A DNA stretch of 64,000 nt from RPQJ01 sp963823535 (GTDB lineage: Bacteria > Pseudomonadota > Gammaproteobacteria > Steroidobacterales > Steroidobacteraceae), in assembly GCA_963823535.1 (NCBI GenBank), contig CAWGLZ010000004.1, positions 186,001 to 250,000 on the forward strand, written 5' to 3'. Positions within the stretch are counted from its first letter, which is position 1, and each line of letters opens with the position of its first letter. Under the pieces are notes generated by a model. The model made no database searches. It worked only from the letters and a program-made list of their open reading frames with translations, and was not told the origin of the DNA. The translations under genes and the position numbers were made by a program. This document shows positions 8,148-16,329 of this stretch, in pieces.

Positions 8148-9140
8148 ATGAACAACTGGACGAGAATGGCGTGCCTGGTCCTGGGTACGTGGCTGGGGTG
8201 TGCGTCGGCCGATGACACGGCGGCTACGCAGGGCGCCGGCACGGCAGGTGGCGTGCGCGCCGGCACCGTCGTCGACATCAAGCCCCACCGCATCTATCTG
8301 CTGGACATCGCCACTGCCGGCGACCGGCTGTTGGCCGTGGGTGAACGCGGCTTCGTCCTGATCTCGGACGACACGGGCAAGAGCTGGAAGGCCGTCGGCA
8401 CGCCAGTCGTGCGAGGGCTGACGGGCGTGGCCTTCAACGGCGACAAGATCGGCGTGGCGGTGGGTCACGGGGGCTCGCTGGTGCGCACGGAGGATGGCGG
8501 CAACAGCTGGATCGAGGTGCCGATGGAGGACGCCTACGGCGAGTCGTTCCTCGGTGTGACTGCACTCGGCGACGGCGGCTTCTGCGCCTACGGCGCCTTC
8601 GGCATCTACTTCGACTCGACGGACGGCGGCCGCACCTGGATGCGGCGCCAGGTCATCTCCGAGGATTTCGAAGCGCACATCTCCCAGGTCATCCTCGGGC
8701 GCCATGGCCTGATGGGGCTGGTCGGCGAGTCGGGCACGCTCGCCCGGTCCGAAGACGGTGGCCAGACCTGGGTCCAGGTGCCGTCGGACTACCCGGGCTC
8801 CTACTTCGGGGCGGTCCAGGCCAAGGACGACTCAATGGTGGTCTTTGGCATGCGCGGCAGTGTGTTCCGCTCGACCGACCTAGGCGTCTCCTTTCAGAAA
8901 GTCGAGATCGGGACGACCGCTTCCCTCAACGGCGGGACGGTGCTGTCCGACGGCCGCATCGTGCTGGTCGGCAATGCGGGGCTGGTGGCCACCAGCACCG
9001 ACAATGGCCAGTCGTTCAAGATCGAATGGTCCCCCGCCGGCAAGGGGTTCTCCGCGCTGGTCGAGACCACCGGCGGACTGGTGGTGGTGGGAGAGGCTGG
9101 CGTCGGGACGCTCGACACCGCTGCCCTGGTGACCAAGTAA
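8148..9140 (+). CDS. YCF48/BNR-type beta-propeller protein, exported
   Basis: A 330-residue protein with a signal peptide (MACLVLGTWLGCASA). At least six Asp-box repeats of the S-x-D-x-G-x-x-[WF] type are visible: SDDTGKSW, TEDGGNSW, STDGGRTW, SEDGGQTW, STDLGVSF and STDNGQSF. They mark a BNR/sortilin-like propeller related to the photosystem II assembly factor YCF48. Non-photosynthetic bacteria often carry such proteins beside RND transporters and DUF1329 genes, as here; a scaffolding role in assembling the envelope complex is inference. A possible lipobox-like Cys (LGCAS) lies near the cleavage site, so a lipoprotein is an alternative. GGGAG precedes the start. Confidence 0.88.
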   Translation: MNNWTRMACLVLGTWLGCASADDTAATQGAGTAGGVRAGTVVDIKPHRIYLLDIATAGDRLLAVGERGFVLISDDTGKSWKAVGTPVVRGLTGVAFNGDKIGVAVGHGGSLVRTEDGGNSWIEVPMEDAYGESFLGVTALGDGGFCAYGAFGIYFDSTDGGRTWMRRQVISEDFEAHISQVILGRHGLMGLVGESGTLARSEDGGQTWVQVPSDYPGSYFGAVQAKDDSMVVFGMRGSVFRSTDLGVSFQKVEIGTTASLNGGTVLSDGRIVLVGNAGLVATSTDNGQSFKIEWSPAGKGFSALVETTGGLVVVGEAGVGTLDTAALVTK

Positions 9141-9164
9141 CCGCCTGAAGCGAGAGCAAACACG

Positions 9165-11576
9165 ATGTCCAACGAGCTCAAAGACCTCGCCGCGGCCACC
9201 GAAGCCGAGATCGCGAAGCAGCAGTATTCCCGCGACTGGATCGGCAAGGTCGCCCGCTGGCTGTTCAGCCACCGGCGCATCCTGCTGATCCTCAACATCC
9301 TGATTACCATCGTGCTCGGCGTGATGGCGAGCCAGCTGAGGGTGCAGGCCGGGTTCACCAAGATGATCCCGCTCAACCACCCGTACATGTCGACCTTCCT
9401 GGAGTACCAGCAGGATTTCGGCGGCGCCAACAAGGTGCTGGTGGCGCTCAAGAACACGAAGGGCGACATCTACGACAAGGACTTCATGGACAGGCTCCGC
9501 CAGCTGACGGAGGAAGTGTTCTACATCAAGGGAGTCGAGCGCAGCTCGGTGACCTCGCTGTTCACCTCCAACGTGCGCTACAACGAGGTCGTCGAGGACG
9601 GCTTCCGCGGCGGCAACATCGTTTCGGCCGACTTCGCCGGCACGCCGGAGCAGCTCGACAAGGTGCGCGAGAACCTGTTCAAGTCGGACTGGGTCGGCCG
9701 CATCGTCGCCAACGACGAGACCGCTGCGATGGTGGTCGCCACGCTGCAGGAGAACGACCCCGACACCGGCCAGCGCCTCGACCTGCAGGAGGTCGCGAAG
9801 ACGCTCGAGGGCATCCGCGGCAAGTACGAGGCCGACGGCTACACCGTGCACATCATCGGCTTCGCCAAGGCGATGGGCGACATCGCCGAGGGCGCTGCCG
9901 GGGTGCTGGTCTTCTTCGGCGTCGCCTTCGTGGTCACCGCGGTCCTGCTCTACTGGTACTCCGGCTCGCTGGTGCTGACCGCGCTGGCGCTGATCTGCGC
10001 GATCGTGCCGGTGATCTGGCTGCTCGGCCTGCTGCCGGTGTTCGGCCTCGGCCTCGACCCGATGTCGATCCTGGTGCCGTTCCTGATCTTCTCGATCGCG
10101 GTCTCGCACGCGGTGCAGATGACCAACGCCTGGAAGCTCGAGACGCTGCACGGCGCAGACGGCGTGACGGCCTCGACGCATTCGTTCGAGAAGCTGTTCA
10201 TCCCCGGCGCGACGGCCCTGCTCGCCAACGCCTTCGGCTTCATGGTGATCGCCTTCGTCGACATCGAGATCGTGCGCGAACTCGCCTACACGGCCACGAT
10301 CGGCGTCACCGTGATGATCATCACCAACAAGGTGCTGCTGCCGATCCTGATGTCGTACTACAAGTTCTCGCCGCACGAGGCGCAGAAGCTGCACGGCAAG
10401 GAGACGATGGGCGACTGGCTGTGGGAGCGGCTCGGCCCGCTGGCCTCCCGCAAGACGGCGTGGATCGCGATCGCCATCGGCCTCGTGCTGCTCGCCTTCG
10501 GCATCTCGCAGGCGCGGCACCTGCACATCGGCGACCTCGGCAAGGGCGTGCCGGAGCTGAAGCCAGACGCGCGATACAACCAGGACGTCGAGATGATCAC
10601 GGGCCACTTCGCGATCGGCGTCGACAACCTGCAGATCATCGCCGAGGCCAAGGCGGCGGACGAGGAGGACTCGCCCTGCGTGGACCGCGAGGTGATGGAG
10701 CGCATCGAGGACTTCGAGTTCCAGATGCGCCAGGTGGACGGCGTGGCCACGGTGCGCAGCCTGGCTGGCTTCGTGCAGAACATGACGCAGATGTTCGCCG
10801 AGACCTACTCGAAGTGGCGCATGCTGCCGGAGTCGCGAGCGCAGATCGCACAGGGCGTGGGCTACGCCACGCGTCTCGGCAACGAGTTCATGGACTCGCG
10901 CTGCACCGCCATGCCGATCAACCTGTACACGGTCGATCACCAGGCGACGACCATCGAGCACATCGTCGACAAGGTCAAGGCGTTCAAGGCGGCCGGTGGC
11001 GACACCGAAAAGGTCACCTTCCGGCTCGCCAGCGGCAACGTGGGCGTGATGGCGGCCACCAACGAGGCCGTGCACGCCGCCGACAAGTGGGTCAACCTCG
11101 CGCTGTTCCTGTCGGTGGGCGTCCTGTGCCTGGTGACTTTCCGCTCGCTGCGGCTCACGCTGTGCGTGATCCTGCCGCTGGCGCTCGTCACCGTGCTCTG
11201 CAACGCACTGATGGCGATTCTCGGCATCGGCGTGAAGGTCAACACGCTTCCCGTGGTGGCGCTGGGCGTGGGCGTCGGCGTCGACTACGGCATCTACCTG
11301 TTCGAGCGCATCAAGCACGAGATGCAGGACGGCCATTCGCTCAGGGATGCGTACGTGTCGGCCCTCAAGCAGCGTGGCACGGCATCGCTGTTCACGGCGA
11401 TCACGATGACCATCTCGGTCGGAACCTGGTACTTCTCGGCACTCAAGTTCCAGGCCGACATGGGCATCCTGCTCGCCTTCATGTTCCTGGTGAACGTGTT
11501 CGGCGCGATCCTGCTGGCGCCCGCGCTCGCGGCGTACTTCGTCAAGGACGACCTGTTCGCGAAGAAGGCTGCCTAG
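9165..11576 (+). CDS. RND superfamily transporter, MMPL type
   Basis: An 803-residue inner-membrane protein with the two-fold RND architecture: TM1 near residues 40-57, a periplasmic domain, five TM helices near residues 245-410, another TM near 435, a second periplasmic domain and five C-terminal helices. Size and sequence fit the MMPL (lipid-type) subfamily rather than the 1,040-residue AcrB type. The second-half motif GVGVDYGIYLFER (about residue 706) carries the acidic residue expected for proton coupling. The equivalent first-half position reads SIAVSHAVQMTNAW, without an Asp. It is the last transport gene of the cassette, 24 bases after the propeller gene, and presumably powers movement of a hydrophobic substrate. 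Confidence 0.92.
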   Translation: MSNELKDLAAATEAEIAKQQYSRDWIGKVARWLFSHRRILLILNILITIVLGVMASQLRVQAGFTKMIPLNHPYMSTFLEYQQDFGGANKVLVALKNTKGDIYDKDFMDRLRQLTEEVFYIKGVERSSVTSLFTSNVRYNEVVEDGFRGGNIVSADFAGTPEQLDKVRENLFKSDWVGRIVANDETAAMVVATLQENDPDTGQRLDLQEVAKTLEGIRGKYEADGYTVHIIGFAKAMGDIAEGAAGVLVFFGVAFVVTAVLLYWYSGSLVLTALALICAIVPVIWLLGLLPVFGLGLDPMSILVPFLIFSIAVSHAVQMTNAWKLETLHGADGVTASTHSFEKLFIPGATALLANAFGFMVIAFVDIEIVRELAYTATIGVTVMIITNKVLLPILMSYYKFSPHEAQKLHGKETMGDWLWERLGPLASRKTAWIAIAIGLVLLAFGISQARHLHIGDLGKGVPELKPDARYNQDVEMITGHFAIGVDNLQIIAEAKAADEEDSPCVDREVMERIEDFEFQMRQVDGVATVRSLAGFVQNMTQMFAETYSKWRMLPESRAQIAQGVGYATRLGNEFMDSRCTAMPINLYTVDHQATTIEHIVDKVKAFKAAGGDTEKVTFRLASGNVGVMAATNEAVHAADKWVNLALFLSVGVLCLVTFRSLRLTLCVILPLALVTVLCNALMAILGIGVKVNTLPVVALGVGVGVDYGIYLFERIKHEMQDGHSLRDAYVSALKQRGTASLFTAITMTISVGTWYFSALKFQADMGILLAFMFLVNVFGAILLAPALAAYFVKDDLFAKKAA

Positions 11577-11652
11577 GCTTGATCGCCGGGTGGTCCCGAA
11601 CCGCCGGGGGTGCTCGCGATGGCGGGCACCGCGCCCGGCGGGGATCCGGGTG

Positions 11653-12960
11653 ATGGATCCGCTCGCGCAGTCACTCAGCCTGCCCTGCGGCGCGGTGCTG
11701 CCGAACCGTCTCTGCAAGGCGGCAATGACGGAGGGCTTGGCGGACGAATTCTTGCGTGCCACGCCGCGCCACGAGACGCTGTACCGCACCTGGAGCGAGG
11801 GCGGCGCGGGGCTGCTGCTCACCGGCAACGTGCAGGTCGACCGCAGCGACCTCGAACGCCCGGGCAACGTCGCCATCGACGTCTCCGCGCCCCAGACCGT
11901 GTCGACGGACGCGCGCCAGCGCCTGGCCCGCTGGGCCCGGGCGGGCACCGTCAGCGGCAACCACCTGTGGATGCAGATCTCGCATGGCGGGCGCCAGAGT
12001 CCCTGGTACGTGACCCGACAGCCACTGGCGCCTTCGGCCGTGCAACTCGACCTGCTCGGCAACTATCGCCGGCCGCGCGCGCTCACCGAGCCGGAGATCC
12101 TGGATCTCATTGCGCGTTTTGCGGCGGCGGCCGCGATTGCGCGCGAGGCCGGCTTCACGGGCGTGCAGGTGCACGGCGCGCACGGCTACCTGATCAGCTC
12201 GTTCCTCTCGCCCGTGACCAACCTGCGCACCGACGGCTGGGGCGGCTCACTGGAGAACCGCGCGCGCTTCCTGCTCGAGACGCTGCGGGCGGTCCGCAGG
12301 TCGGTCGGGCCCGACTTTCCCGTGGGCCTGAAGCTCAATTCCGACGACTTCCGCAAGGGCGGCTTCAACCATGCGGAGTGCCTCGAGGTCGTGCGCTGGT
12401 TGAACGACGAGTCGCTCGACCTGCTCGAGATCTCCGGCGGCACCTACGAGCAGCCGCGGCTCATCGGCGCGGAGGGTCGGGCCGATGAGGCCGTGCCCTT
12501 GCGTCCGAGCACGCGGGCGCGGGAGGCGTACTTCCTCGAGTATGCGTCCGCCATCCGCAAGGTGGCGCGCATGCCGATGATGGTCACCGGCGGCTTCCGT
12601 TCCCGCGAGGCGATGGAGGCGGCCCTCGGCAGCGGCGACTGCGACATGGTCGGCCTCGGTCGCCCGCTCTGCTGGCAGCCCGATTTCCCGCGTCGATTGC
12701 TGGCCCGCGAGGTGGATCGCATCGAGCGCGTCGAGGACCGGCTCAGGTTCGCCGAGCGCGGCTGGCGTTCCCCGACGAGCCGCCTGCTGCCCATCAAGAT
12801 GCTCAACACGTTTGGTGCCCAGTCCTGGTTCTACTGCCAGCTGTTCAGGCTGGCGGCCGGCCGGCCTGCCGACCTCGAGCGAGGAATGCTCTCGACGCTC
12901 ATCGAATACCTCGGGGACGAGCTGCGCACCGCCCGCCGGATGCACCGCGCCTTCGGCTGA
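11653..12960 (+). CDS. NADH:flavin oxidoreductase, old yellow enzyme family
   Basis: A 435-residue FMN-dependent TIM-barrel enzyme that reduces activated C=C bonds, as in enones or 2,4-dienoyl-CoA. Diagnostic segments are QISHGGRQ, the active-site VHGAHGYLISSFLSP, the TDGWGGSLENRARF motif and the phosphate-binding MVTGGF followed by VGLGRPL. It lacks the C-terminal FAD/NAD domains of full-length FadH-type 2,4-dienoyl-CoA reductases; the last 90 residues are instead a helical extension. The ATG at 11653 is preceded by GGGGAT. It may be transcribed with the transporter 76 bases upstream and ends four bases from the converging hydrolase gene. The substrate is unknown; a steroid, terpenoid or unsaturated acyl-CoA is plausible from the neighbourhood. 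Confidence 0.9.
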   Translation: MDPLAQSLSLPCGAVLPNRLCKAAMTEGLADEFLRATPRHETLYRTWSEGGAGLLLTGNVQVDRSDLERPGNVAIDVSAPQTVSTDARQRLARWARAGTVSGNHLWMQISHGGRQSPWYVTRQPLAPSAVQLDLLGNYRRPRALTEPEILDLIARFAAAAAIAREAGFTGVQVHGAHGYLISSFLSPVTNLRTDGWGGSLENRARFLLETLRAVRRSVGPDFPVGLKLNSDDFRKGGFNHAECLEVVRWLNDESLDLLEISGGTYEQPRLIGAEGRADEAVPLRPSTRAREAYFLEYASAIRKVARMPMMVTGGFRSREAMEAALGSGDCDMVGLGRPLCWQPDFPRRLLAREVDRIERVEDRLRFAERGWRSPTSRLLPIKMLNTFGAQSWFYCQLFRLAAGRPADLERGMLSTLIEYLGDELRTARRMHRAFG

Positions 12961-12964
12961 CGCG

Positions 12965-13828
12965 TCAGGCCTGCCAGCGCCGGGACCATTCCAGCGCGAG
13001 ATCCGCGATCCGTTCGGGCTGCTCGAGCGGCAGCCAGTGGCCGGCTCCTTCGATGCGCTCGTAGCGCCAGGGCGCTGCCATGCGGCGCGCCGATCGCTCC
13101 ATCTGGTCCTCTGCGAGGCAGTGGTCCTCGCTGCTCCAGACGCCGAGGGTGGGCACCGTGCAGACCGGCCAGGACCGGAAAACCGTCTGCAGGACGTTGG
13201 CGCGGTACCAGTTGAGACCGGCCGTCAGGCGTCCGGGTCGGGAGAGGTCGCGGATGCAGCCCTCCGGCTCGGGATGCTGGCGCAGCCAGTGGCGCAGGGC
13301 GGCGTGGCCATCCCGTGACAGCCAACGTTCCGCCAGACCCGGAAACTGCCAGCCGATCGTGTACATCCCCTTGCGCTTCTGCTCGAGCCCGGCGAGGACG
13401 TACTCCCGTGGGTGACCGACCGAGATCGCGACGTTCGAGCGCACGCGTTCGGGTCGGGTAAGCGCCAGGCACCAGGCCAGCACGGCGCCCCAGTCGTGTC
13501 CCACGACGTCTACCGGGGCGGACACGTCGAGGGCGGTGAGCAGGCCGGCGAGATCCTCGAGCAGCCGGTCGACGCTGTACTGTCCACGGCCCGCCGGTGC
13601 GTCCGAGTCCCCGAAACCCCGCAGATCCGGGACGATGGCGCAGCGTCCCGCGGCCACGAGCCGCGGGACCACGCCGCGCCACAGGCGGTGTGAGTCCGGA
13701 AAGCCGTGCAGCAGCAGTACGGGTGGCCCGCTGCCGTGCACCTGCACCCGCAGCGTGAGGTCGTCCAGGCGCACGCGGCGCGGTTCAGTCGCCGCGATCC
13801 CGTCGCTTCCGCCCAGGACTGCGTCCAT
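12965..13828 (-). CDS. Alpha/beta hydrolase, epoxide hydrolase-like
   Basis: A 287-residue alpha/beta hydrolase. The oxyanion-hole motif LLLHGFPDSHRLW, the nucleophile elbow GHDWGA (Asp nucleophile, the mark of epoxide hydrolases and dehalogenases rather than Ser esterases), the acid within SSEDH and the final His in GAGHWLPLEQP are all present. The enzyme would open an epoxide or hydrolyse a carbon-halogen bond through an Asp-ester intermediate; an epoxide is more usual with HGFPD. There is no signal peptide, so it is cytoplasmic. It converges on the flavin oxidoreductase with a four-base gap and no terminator between them. Confidence 0.9.
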   Translation of the reverse strand: MDAVLGGSDGIAATEPRRVRLDDLTLRVQVHGSGPPVLLLHGFPDSHRLWRGVVPRLVAAGRCAIVPDLRGFGDSDAPAGRGQYSVDRLLEDLAGLLTALDVSAPVDVVGHDWGAVLAWCLALTRPERVRSNVAISVGHPREYVLAGLEQKRKGMYTIGWQFPGLAERWLSRDGHAALRHWLRQHPEPEGCIRDLSRPGRLTAGLNWYRANVLQTVFRSWPVCTVPTLGVWSSEDHCLAEDQMERSARRMAAPWRYERIEGAGHWLPLEQPERIADLALEWSRRWQA

Positions 13829-13857
13829 TGCCCTAGCTTACCGGGGCACGGCATCAT

Positions 13858-14130
13858 TTGCGGCTGGTTGCGCAGGCCGTCAGGATGTGTCCGGACAGTG
13901 CGAAATGGGAGTGGAGCGTGCAGGTCATCGACGATCCGAAGAACGTCAACGCCTGGTGCATGGCGGGCGGGCGCATGTCGGTGGCGATGGCGGGACAGGC
14001 TGGCGTGCTGGCCGCCGGCATTCTGTCGGACCGGATCGGCCTCGAACTCGCCGCGCGGGCGGGCTACGATCCGCACGCGGCCGTCGCACCCGGTGCGCAT
14101 CGGGTCCGTGTGAGCCAGGTCCCGCGGTGA
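13858..14130 (+). pseudogene. Remnant of an M48-family metalloprotease
   Basis: The reading frame gives KWEWSVQVIDDPKNVNAWCM, closely resembling the region just before the active site in M48 (LoiP/YggG type) peptidases. It then joins, after about 20 residues, to SDRIGLELAARAGYDPHAAV, which in those enzymes lies well after the active site. The HExxH zinc motif and the third-ligand Glu are missing, and there is no signal peptide or N-terminal domain, so the gene appears to have suffered an internal deletion and loss of both ends. The frame ends in a TGA overlapping the GTG start of the oligopeptidase gene, so its translation could still feed ribosomes into that gene. Confidence 0.6.
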
Positions 14131-16262
14131 CTGCCGGTCTGAAAACCGTCCTGGTCGCGGCGAGCCTCGTGCTCGCGTCGAGCGCCTCTAGCGAGGAGAT
14201 GAAACAGATGCCACGCCCGCCCGTCGCCGCAATGAAAGTCCACGACGTGCGCTCGCCCAACGGGACGCGTGCCGACGAGTACTACTGGCTGCGTGACGAC
14301 ACGCGGACCGACGCGGCCATCCTGGCCCATCTCACGGCCGAGAACGCCTACACGGATGCGATGCTCGCGCACGTGAAGCCCCTGCAGGACAAGCTCTACG
14401 CCGAGATCACCGCCCGCATCCGCCAGGACGACGTCACGGTGCCGTACCGCAAGCGTGGTTACTGGTATTACAAGCGCTTCGACGCCGGCGAGGAGTATCC
14501 GGTGCACGCCCGCAAGGCCGGCAGCCTCCAGGCGGACGAGGAAGTGCTGCTCGACCTCGACGAGCTTGCCCGTGGACACGATTTCTACGACGTCGCGGAG
14601 CTCGAGGTGAGTCCGGACAACCGCCTGCTGGCCTATGCGGAGGATACGGTCGGGCGGCGCCAGTACACGCTGCGGTTCAAGGACCTGGCGACCGGTCGCG
14701 TCCTTCCGGACACGATCCACAACGTCGAGGCGGCGATGGAGTGGTCGGCCGACGGCCGCGCCGTGCTGTACATCGAGAAGGATCCGCAGACGCTGCTCGG
14801 CAGCAAGGTGCGCAAGCACGTGCTCGGCACCGATCCTGCCACCGACCCCCTCGTGTACGAGGAAACGGACGAAAGCTTCTACGTCGATATCGGCAGCACC
14901 AAGGACGGGCGATACCTGATCATCCACTCGCAGAGCACGGTCTCGAGCGAGCAGCGCTGCGCGGAGGCCGCCGATCCTGCGCTGGAGTTCAAGGTGCTGT
15001 TGCCGCGCGAGCGAGATCACGAATACCACGCGGAGCACTTCGAGGGCCGCTGGATCATTCGCAGCAACTGGCAGGCGCCGAATTTCCGCATCGTGGAGGC
15101 GCCGGACGCCGAGGCCGGCGACCGCTCGAAGTGGCGGGACGTGGTGGCGCACCGGGGCGACGCCTTCGTGCACGACTTCAGCGTGTTCCAGCGGTTTCTC
15201 GCCGTCGAGGAACGATCGGGCGGGCTGCGCAGGGTCCGCATCCTGCCGTGGAACGGCGACGGTGGCTTCGACATCGCCTCCGATGAGCCGGCCTATCGGG
15301 CCGCGCTCGGCGACAACGAGGAGATCGACAGCGGGACGGTGCGTTACACCTACACGTCGCTCACCACGCCGACCACGACCTATGACTACGACGTGGCCAC
15401 GGGCCGGCGGACGCTGCTCAAGCAGGAACCGGTGCTCGGCGGGTTCGACCCGACGCGCTATGCGACCGAGTACCGCTGGGCGCCGGCGCGGGACGGCGAA
15501 AAGGTGCCCGTGGCGGTCGTGTACCGCAAGGGCTATCGGCGGGACGGCAGCGCGCCGCTGCTGCAGTACGGCTACGGATCCTACGGCCTGTCGAGCGACC
15601 CCGTGTTCGCGTCCTCGGTCCTGTCGCTGCTGGATCGTGGATTCGTCTATGCCGTGGCGCAGGTGAGGGGCGGCCAGGAACTCGGCCGCCGCTGGTACGA
15701 CGCCGGTCGCCTGCTGCAGAAGCGCAACACCTTTACGGACTTCGTCGACGCAACGCGATTCCTGGTGCGGGAGGGTTACGCGGACCCGAAGCGGGTCTTC
15801 GCGCGCGGGGGCAGCGCGGGGGGGCTCCTCATGGGCGCGGTGGTCAACATGGCGCCGGCGGATTACAGGGCCATCGTCGCCCACGTGCCGTTCGTCGACG
15901 TCGTGACGACCATGCTCGACGAGAGCATTCCGCTCACCACCAACGAGTACGACGAGTGGGGCAACCCGAACGAGAAGCAGTACTACGACTACATGCTCGG
16001 GTACTCACCCTACGACAACGTGTCCAGGCAGGAGTATCCGGCGATGCTGGTCACGACCGGCCTGTGGGACAGCCAGGTGCAGTACTTCGAGCCCGCCAAG
16101 TGGGTGGCGCGGCTGCGACGCATGAAGACCGACGACCGGCCGCTGCTGTTCCGCGTCAACCTGGAGGCGGGGCACGGCGGCAAGTCCGGCCGCTTCCAGC
16201 GGTTCCGCGAGCTGGCCGAGGAGTACGCGTTCCTCCTCGACCAGGCCGGAATCACCCACTGA
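14127..16262 (+). CDS. S9 family peptidase, oligopeptidase B type, with signal peptide
   Basis: About 711 residues starting at GTG 14127. The N-terminus (TVLVAASLVLASSAS) is a signal peptide, so the enzyme is probably periplasmic, unlike classical cytoplasmic oligopeptidase B. An N-terminal seven-bladed propeller (residues about 80-430) precedes the alpha/beta hydrolase domain. The nucleophile motif ARGGSAGGLLMGAVVNM puts the Ser at residue 563, and the catalytic His lies in LEAGHGGKSGR. The family cuts short peptides after Arg or Lys. The gene overlaps the stop of the M48 remnant and converges with a peptidyl-dipeptidase gene, together forming a peptide-degrading pair. There is no clear terminator in the 67-base gap between them. 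Confidence 0.9.
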   Translation: MTAGLKTVLVAASLVLASSASSEEMKQMPRPPVAAMKVHDVRSPNGTRADEYYWLRDDTRTDAAILAHLTAENAYTDAMLAHVKPLQDKLYAEITARIRQDDVTVPYRKRGYWYYKRFDAGEEYPVHARKAGSLQADEEVLLDLDELARGHDFYDVAELEVSPDNRLLAYAEDTVGRRQYTLRFKDLATGRVLPDTIHNVEAAMEWSADGRAVLYIEKDPQTLLGSKVRKHVLGTDPATDPLVYEETDESFYVDIGSTKDGRYLIIHSQSTVSSEQRCAEAADPALEFKVLLPRERDHEYHAEHFEGRWIIRSNWQAPNFRIVEAPDAEAGDRSKWRDVVAHRGDAFVHDFSVFQRFLAVEERSGGLRRVRILPWNGDGGFDIASDEPAYRAALGDNEEIDSGTVRYTYTSLTTPTTTYDYDVATGRRTLLKQEPVLGGFDPTRYATEYRWAPARDGEKVPVAVVYRKGYRRDGSAPLLQYGYGSYGLSSDPVFASSVLSLLDRGFVYAVAQVRGGQELGRRWYDAGRLLQKRNTFTDFVDATRFLVREGYADPKRVFARGGSAGGLLMGAVVNMAPADYRAIVAHVPFVDVVTTMLDESIPLTTNEYDEWGNPNEKQYYDYMLGYSPYDNVSRQEYPAMLVTTGLWDSQVQYFEPAKWVARLRRMKTDDRPLLFRVNLEAGHGGKSGRFQRFRELAEEYAFLLDQAGITH

Positions 16263-16329
16263 TAGGGGACAGTCTCTCTCCCGGGGCGAGCACCCTGGAA
16301 ACGCGAGAAGGTCCTCGTTAGAGCGACGG

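Noticed and set aside
8880..12062. A 1,060-codon open frame on the minus strand
   Set aside because: It runs antisense to the propeller, RND transporter and flavin oxidoreductase genes. Its product is His/Arg/Gln/Asp-rich without domains, a normal effect of high GC content on the opposite strand.
14064..15884. A 606-codon minus-strand frame opposite the oligopeptidase gene
   Set aside because: It has no recognisable domain and mirrors a clearly coding gene on the plus strand.
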